DNA of 56,549 bases from NCBI GenBank assembly GCA_023475105.1, contig JAMCWJ010000058.1:1-56549 (forward strand), read 5' to 3'. Positions 51,871 through 56,549 of the stretch are shown here, in pieces. The notes under the pieces are model-generated. The model was not told the DNA's origin. It ran no database searches and saw only the letters and a list, made by a program, of their open reading frames with translations. The DNA comes from Nitrospirota bacterium. Its GTDB lineage: Bacteria; Nitrospirota; Thermodesulfovibrionia; Thermodesulfovibrionales; UBA9159. Numbering within the stretch: the first letter of the stretch is position 1; every line of letters starts with the position of its first letter. A program made the translations under genes and the position numbers.

Positions 51871-54276
51871 TCACAGTTTCTTCCTCCTCAGCCTCAGCGA
51901 ATTGCTCACCACCGACACAGAGCTGAAGGCCATGGCTGCGGAAGCGATCATGGGATTGAGCAAAGGACCTCCGAAAGGATGGAGCAGCCCGCCGGCGACC
52001 GGGATTCCGACGGCGTTGTAGAAAAACGCCCAGAAGAGGTTCTGTTTGATCGTCTTCAGCGTCAGCCTGCTGAGCCTCACCGCCTCGACCACGCTCCTGA
52101 GGTCTCCTTTGATCAGCGTTATGTCCGATGCCTCGATCGCTATGTCGGCGCCCGTTCCTATGGCGATCCCGACGTCGGCCTCAGTCAGTGCAGGGGCATC
52201 ATTTATCCCGTCTCCGACCATCGCCGTCACCTTGCCCTCCCTTTTGAGGGCCTTCACCACTTCGACTTTCTGTCCGGGAAGGACCTCCGCAAAGACCCGG
52301 TCGACCCCGACAACCTTCGCGATCGCCTCGGCGGTATTTCTATGGTCGCCGGTAAGCATCGCAACCTCGATCCCCATCTCTTTCAGCTCCCTTACCGCCT
52401 CGACTGAACCTTCCTTTATGGTGTCGGCGATCGAAAAGGCCGCCCTCACCGACTTGTCGACCGCCATAAAGACCGGCGTCATCCCCCGGGAAGAGATCCT
52501 TTCTTCCACCTCCCTGAGCAGGGCCACATCGAGACCTTCCTTCTCCAGCAGGCCGAGATTTCCGATAAAGACCGAGTTTCCGTTTAGCGAGGCCCGCACG
52601 CCGCCACCCGGAATCGCCATAAATTCCCCCGGCTCTTCCAAAGCGATTCCCTGCTTGAGGGCCTTCTTCACTATCGCCTGTCCGAGGGGATGCTCCGAAG
52701 TCCTTTCGGCCGAGGCCGCATGTTTCAGGACCTCATCGCGATCATACCCGCCGTACGGCAGTATATCCACGACCTCAGGCTCGCCTTTCGTGATCGTCCC
52801 TGTCTTGTCCAGAACGATCGCCTGGATCTTATGCGAAATTTCGAGTGCCTCAGCGTCACGGATCAGTATCCCCTTTTCAGCCCCTTTTCCCGTACCGACC
52901 ATGATCGCAGTAGGAGTCGCAAGCCCAAGCGAACAGGGGCAGGCGATGATCAGGACGGCGATAAAATTCATGAGGCTGACGGCAAAGGCAGGCTTCGGTC
53001 CGAAAAAATACCAGACGAGGAACGTAACTGCTGCCAGCGAGAGCACGACGGGAACGAAGATGGACGCAACGCTGTCTGCCAGCCGCTGTATGGGGGCCTT
53101 GCTTCCCTGGGCCTCCTCGACAAGGCGTATGATCTGCCCGAGGGCCGTCTCTTTTCCTACCCTCACGGCCCTGAGTCTGAAGCTCCCCGCCTTGTTGATC
53201 GTGCCGCCGAACACGCGGTCTCCCACCGACTTCTCCACGGGAAGGCTCTCGCCCGTGAGCATCGATTCGTCGACGGTCGAGTACCCGTGCACGATCTCTC
53301 CGTCCACAGGTATCCGCTCACCCGGCCGCAGGATCACGATGTCTCCGCTCGTCACTTCCTCGATCAGAACGTCCCGTTCATCTCCGTCCCTCAGCACCCG
53401 GGCGCTCCTGGGCCGGAGTCTCATAAGCCGCCTGATCGCCTCCGACGTCCTGCCCTTCGCCCCTGCTTCGAGAAGTCTTCCCAGGAGAATGAGCGTGATG
53501 ATTGCCGCGGAGGTATCAAAGTAGACGCTCCTCGCAATGCCCGACGGGAAGACCCCGGGAGCAAAGGTGGCAGCGACACTGTAGAGATAGGCGGCAAAGG
53601 TGCCGACAGTGATAAGCGTGTTCATATTCGTCGTTCCGTGCCGTATCGCTGCCCAGGCCGCTCTGTGAAACCTCATCCCCGCCCAGAACTGTACAGGCGT
53701 CGCAAGGAGGAATAACACGGTCCAATCCGAGACGACGGGAATTCTTATCATGCTTGCCGCGAGTATGACGGCGCTGAGGACCGCGCTCACTGCAAGCTTG
53801 TTTCGCAGGTCCCTGAACTCCCTATCCCGCATCTCCTTTTCCCTGTCGGCATACTCCTCCGTCACTTGCTCGGCAGTATACCCTGCCTCCCCGACAGCCT
53901 TCCTGAAGTCATCGAAACCGACGACCGTAGAGATATATTCGACGGAAGCCCTTTCCGCAGCGAGATTCACGCTCACCTGTAAAACACCGTACAGTCCCAG
54001 CAACACCTTCTCGACTGCGCCGACGCATGCAGCGCACGTCATGCCGCGGACTGCAAAGTCCAACCTGTTCGTGAGCACGCCGTATCCTCCTGCCTTTATC
54101 GCAACCACCATGGAGTCCACACCGACCGGTCCCTCTATCTCAACAGTAGCCTTTTCCGAAGCGAAGTTTACCGAGGCGCTTCTGATGCCCTCAAGCCTGC
54201 GCAGGTCATGTTCGACCGCTGCGGCGCAGGCGGCACAGGTCATACCCGTTACAGGCAACTCGATCTTCTTACCCAT
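51871..54276 (-). CDS. copA: Copper-translocating P1B-type ATPase
   Basis: An 801-residue heavy-metal pump. Two N-terminal metal-binding domains each carry GMTCAAC (Cys14/17 and Cys81/84). The membrane CPC motif ([13 protein letters not shown]), DKTGT phosphorylation site, SEHPLG and [10 protein letters not shown] are all present. The pattern fits Cu+ export. A divergent aldehyde dehydrogenase lies across a 201-base gap. No CueR- or CsoR-type regulator or copper chaperone is adjacent. Confidence 0.94.
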   Translation of the reverse strand: MGKKIELPVTGMTCAACAAAVEHDLRRLEGIRSASVNFASEKATVEIEGPVGVDSMVVAIKAGGYGVLTNRLDFAVRGMTCAACVGAVEKVLLGLYGVLQVSVNLAAERASVEYISTVVGFDDFRKAVGEAGYTAEQVTEEYADREKEMRDREFRDLRNKLAVSAVLSAVILAASMIRIPVVSDWTVLFLLATPVQFWAGMRFHRAAWAAIRHGTTNMNTLITVGTFAAYLYSVAATFAPGVFPSGIARSVYFDTSAAIITLILLGRLLEAGAKGRTSEAIRRLMRLRPRSARVLRDGDERDVLIEEVTSGDIVILRPGERIPVDGEIVHGYSTVDESMLTGESLPVEKSVGDRVFGGTINKAGSFRLRAVRVGKETALGQIIRLVEEAQGSKAPIQRLADSVASIFVPVVLSLAAVTFLVWYFFGPKPAFAVSLMNFIAVLIIACPCSLGLATPTAIMVGTGKGAEKGILIRDAEALEISHKIQAIVLDKTGTITKGEPEVVDILPYGGYDRDEVLKHAASAERTSEHPLGQAIVKKALKQGIALEEPGEFMAIPGGGVRASLNGNSVFIGNLGLLEKEGLDVALLREVEERISSRGMTPVFMAVDKSVRAAFSIADTIKEGSVEAVRELKEMGIEVAMLTGDHRNTAEAIAKVVGVDRVFAEVLPGQKVEVVKALKREGKVTAMVGDGINDAPALTEADVGIAIGTGADIAIEASDITLIKGDLRSVVEAVRLSRLTLKTIKQNLFWAFFYNAVGIPVAGGLLHPFGGPLLNPMIASAAMAFSSVSVVSNSLRLRRKKL

Positions 54277-54477
54277 CCCTGTCGGTTCCTTCCTCTGCAG
54301 TTATCGTCTTCACATATATCGTTTATTATATCAAAAAGCGTCGTCTCCCCGGCCCGGACCGTATGTCGAAAAGAGAACTGCAACCGGCTGTCCCGCAGCG
54401 GCATTCCGAAGCAGAAATCGCGGACCGCTTGAACTCATACCGATTTTTTGTTACAAGTGAATCATAGGAGGTGCCGA

Positions 54478-55902
54478 ATGAAATCCTTGTATCCACTACT
54501 CATCGGAGGAAAATGGATAGTCGCCGCCGACACGATGGACGTGATCAATCCCTTCAACCATGAGAGCATAGCAAAGGTCTGCAGGGCGGATGCGGAACGT
54601 GCGGAGATGGCGCTGAACTCCGCGGCGAAATCAAGGCCCGTCATGGCGGGGCTTCCTTCCCACAAGAAGGCCGAAATACTGCGGAAGGTCTCCGGCGGTA
54701 TCGCTGCCAGAAAGGATGAGATGGCGAGGACGATCACCCTCGAAAACGGAAAGCCGATCAACGAAGCGAAGACAGAGGTAGACAGGGCGAGTCTGACCTT
54801 CGCCATCGCAGCCGATGAAGCTGTGAGGATCGGCGGGGAGTATATCGCCCTCGATAGAAATACTTACTCCGAGGGGAGGTGGGGCATCACGCGGCGCTTC
54901 GCTGCAGGGCCCGTCCTCGGGATCACCCCTTTTAATTTTCCCCTGAATCTCGTCGCGCACAAGATGGCTCCCGCGCTTGCAGCGGGCAATCCGATCATCC
55001 TGAAGCCGGCGTCAAAGACACCGGTCAGCGCTCTCATTCTCGGGGAGATCCTCCTGGAAAGCGGCGTACCGGAAGGCTCTGTGAGCGTTCTGCCCTGCAG
55101 CGGCAGGGTCGCCGAATCGATGGTCTCCGACCCGAGGATCAAGGTTCTGAGCTTTACCGGAAGCGCTTCCGTAGGCTGGCAATTGAAGAAGTTGGCCAAC
55201 GAAAAGCGGGTGCTCCTCGAACTCGGCGGGAATGCGGGAGTAGTCATCGACAGGGAATGCGATCTCGATTACGCGGTGGACCGCTGCGTGAGCGGCGCCT
55301 TTTCCTATGCGGGCCAGGTCTGCATCTCCGTTCAGAGGATTTATGTCCACAAGGATGTCTACGAGACTTTTCTCGCCCGCTTCCTCCCGAAAGTGAAGGC
55401 GCTGCAGAGCGGTGACCCCCTCGATGAAAACAACCGGATCGGCCCGATGATAGACGATGAAAATCTCGCAAGGGTCGAAACCTGGGTCAATGAGGCAAAG
55501 GCAGCGGGAGCACAGGTCCTGACCGGGGGCAGGAGGAGCGGAAATTTCTACGAACCTTCGGTCATCCTCGACACCACGCCCCAGATGAAGGTGAGCTGCA
55601 TGGAGGTCTTCGCTCCGGTGGTCACGATCACGAAGATAGACGATCTGATGGAAGGACTTGCCTCCGTGAATGATTCGGTGTATGGCCTTCAGGCAGGCGT
55701 ATTTACCCGCGATCTGAAGCACGCCTTCACCGCCTTCGAAACGCTCGAGGTCGGAGGAGTGATCATCAATGATGTTCCCGCATACAGGGTCGACCATATG
55801 CCTTACGGAGGCGTGAAGACGTCGGGCTTCGGCAGAGAAGGAGTCAAATACGCGATCGAAGAAATGACGGAAATCCGGCTGATGGCGTTGAACCCGCGCT
55901 GA
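54478..55902 (+). CDS. NAD(P)-dependent aldehyde dehydrogenase
   Basis: A 474-residue ALDH superfamily enzyme. The catalytic Glu lies in LLELGGNAG and the nucleophile Cys in YAGQVCISVQR, and the cofactor-binding GITPFNFPLNL and FTGSASVG are present. It is closest to lactaldehyde or succinate-semialdehyde types and to the glyceraldehyde-3-phosphate dehydrogenases of archaea and anaerobes; the substrate is unknown. It does not have the CoA-acylating build. The start ATG follows TAGGAGGTGCCGA. Confidence 0.9.
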   Translation: MKSLYPLLIGGKWIVAADTMDVINPFNHESIAKVCRADAERAEMALNSAAKSRPVMAGLPSHKKAEILRKVSGGIAARKDEMARTITLENGKPINEAKTEVDRASLTFAIAADEAVRIGGEYIALDRNTYSEGRWGITRRFAAGPVLGITPFNFPLNLVAHKMAPALAAGNPIILKPASKTPVSALILGEILLESGVPEGSVSVLPCSGRVAESMVSDPRIKVLSFTGSASVGWQLKKLANEKRVLLELGGNAGVVIDRECDLDYAVDRCVSGAFSYAGQVCISVQRIYVHKDVYETFLARFLPKVKALQSGDPLDENNRIGPMIDDENLARVETWVNEAKAAGAQVLTGGRRSGNFYEPSVILDTTPQMKVSCMEVFAPVVTITKIDDLMEGLASVNDSVYGLQAGVFTRDLKHAFTAFETLEVGGVIINDVPAYRVDHMPYGGVKTSGFGREGVKYAIEEMTEIRLMALNPR

Positions 55903-56012
55903 GAGCAAAGGGCACGCCCCGGAAAGGCACCGTTCTGGCGCACGTGCGCGACAGGCCTAAAGGATTCCGAACAAGTCGGGACCACAATTTCCTTATGACC
56001 TGCACATCCCGT

Positions 56013-56495
56013 TCAGTGGCGGCTGAATCGTGACCGGGCCTTGTGGTCCTCGATCTTATCCCCGACCTCTTTCAGTCTCCCTTTCTGCGAGCGAATGACG
56101 ATGAAGCCGAGCACCATTCCCGCTATTGCCGCACCGCCCCAAAGGAAAACGTAATCGAAGACAACATTTCCCTTGATAAATTCCGGGAGCTGTTCCCAAA
56201 AAAACTCTTTTGCGACAAAAAACATCACAGCGAGAACGAAGAGAAACTCGGTCAACCTCAGAAATCCCCTGACGCTCCTTCCCTGTCTGAGAAGATTGTT
56301 ATACAGGCTGATTCTCTCTTCGGCGGCACATCCCGAGCAGACCCGGTATTCGGAGTCGAGATGATCGAGACAGAGGGGGGACTTCCGGCACCTCCTGCAG
56401 GCAAAGCTCCTGGAAGCCTCTGCTATCTTCCCGCAGATTTCGCACTTCGGCACGTCCGTTCCGGATTTCTGTAACACTGCCCCCTTCCCCGGCAT
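56013..56495 (-). CDS. B-box-like zinc finger membrane protein
   Basis: A 160-residue protein. Residues ~17-60 hold pairs CEIC, CRRC and CSGC with CLDHLDS between them, a B-box or cross-brace zinc pattern. Two membrane helices follow (~80-97 and ~116-135), then a charged tail. The ATG at 56493-56495 begins 4 bases after the TAA of a cytochrome frame; an in-frame start at the window edge would lie inside that cytochrome gene. Function unknown. Confidence 0.65.
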   Translation of the reverse strand: MPGKGAVLQKSGTDVPKCEICGKIAEASRSFACRRCRKSPLCLDHLDSEYRVCSGCAAEERISLYNNLLRQGRSVRGFLRLTEFLFVLAVMFFVAKEFFWEQLPEFIKGNVVFDYVFLWGGAAIAGMVLGFIVIRSQKGRLKEVGDKIEDHKARSRFSRH

Positions 56496-56499
56496 GCGG

Positions 56500-56549
56500 T
56501 TATCCCCGGGCACCCTCTTTCTTCGCCGTATGGCACTTGAAGCACTCAT
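56500..56549 (-). CDS. C-terminal end of a c-type cytochrome (cut by window edge)
   Basis: In the frame one base off the neighbouring start, the minus strand reads ECFKCHTAKKEGARG and then TAA. CFKCH is a heme-binding motif and the stop directly precedes the zinc-finger gene, so this is likely the end of a (multi)heme cytochrome encoded beyond the window. Only 15 residues are visible. Confidence 0.55.
   Translation of the reverse strand, partial: ECFKCHTAKKEGARG

Noticed and set aside
54478..55902. CoA-acylating aldehyde dehydrogenase linked to acetyl-CoA metabolism
   Set aside because: The motifs and length are those of ordinary hydrolytic ALDH enzymes; nothing marks an acylating type.
1..56549. 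CRISPR arrays, tRNA or rRNA genes, insertion sequences, prophage
   Set aside because: Looked for regular spaced repeats, tRNA-like cloverleaves, rRNA signatures, transposases and phage genes on both strands; none seen.

Overview
The window looks like a chromosome segment of an anaerobic, autotrophy-capable bacterium, most likely a Nitrospirota (Thermodesulfovibrionia-type) lineage or a similar sulfur-cycling anaerobe. That placement is an inference from the gene set: a complete bacterial carbonyl branch of the Wood-Ljungdahl pathway, many sigma-54 enhancer-binding regulators, several TauE/SafE-type anion permeases, small c-type cytochromes and a tungstate/molybdate-type ABC transporter. No rRNA, tRNA, CRISPR array, prophage or intact insertion sequence was seen.

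Layout. 0-8.5 kb (minus strand): acsE-acsD-acsC-acsB-acsA(cooS), encoding the methyltransferase, the corrinoid protein and the CODH/ACS enzyme, closed by a strong terminator; a dyad over an apparent internal promoter lies just before acsB. 8.9-10.5 kb: a sigma-54 promoter, a tiny acidic protein gene and two type IV pilin-like genes. 10.6-14.5 kb (minus): an ABC-2 exporter and a transglutaminase-fold protein whose catalytic Cys position holds Tyr. 15.1-16.4 kb: a triheme periplasmic cytochrome and ilvE.

16.5-45 kb is the unusual part. Three modules each centre on a TauE/SafE permease: (A) GntR-TauE-DUF1634-like-USP; (B) microprotein-GntR-TauE-membrane protein, followed by decayed HK/RR/CBS genes, two tandem ArsB/NhaD permeases, an intact HK-RR pair and a USP; (C) microprotein, microprotein-USP fusion, small membrane protein, TauE, USP. 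Modules B and C share an undescribed short motif of the form FE(D/K)I(M/F)xAVxFAExGE(F/Y). Sigma-54 promoters precede the first microprotein and the module B USP, and four enhancer-binding-protein genes lie among these modules. Between B and C, divergent from an HK-RR pair, is a Lon-type protease that lacks the LON N-terminal domain and has a complete response-regulator receiver domain inserted just before its AAA+ Walker A motif. I regard this as the most novel object in the window.

42.9-46.4 kb: an enhancer-binding protein that has lost its sigma-54 contact loop and key catalytic residues, then a ModE-like regulator with an ABC permease and ATPase that lack a binding protein. 46.4-51.8 kb (minus): housekeeping and repair genes (HIT hydrolase, family-4 UDG, NAD kinase, TsaE, CBS protein, PgeF-type phosphorylase, NnrD/E repair enzyme). 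51.9-56.5 kb: a copper-type P-ATPase, an aldehyde dehydrogenase, a zinc-ribbon membrane protein and the last codons of a c-type cytochrome cut by the window edge.
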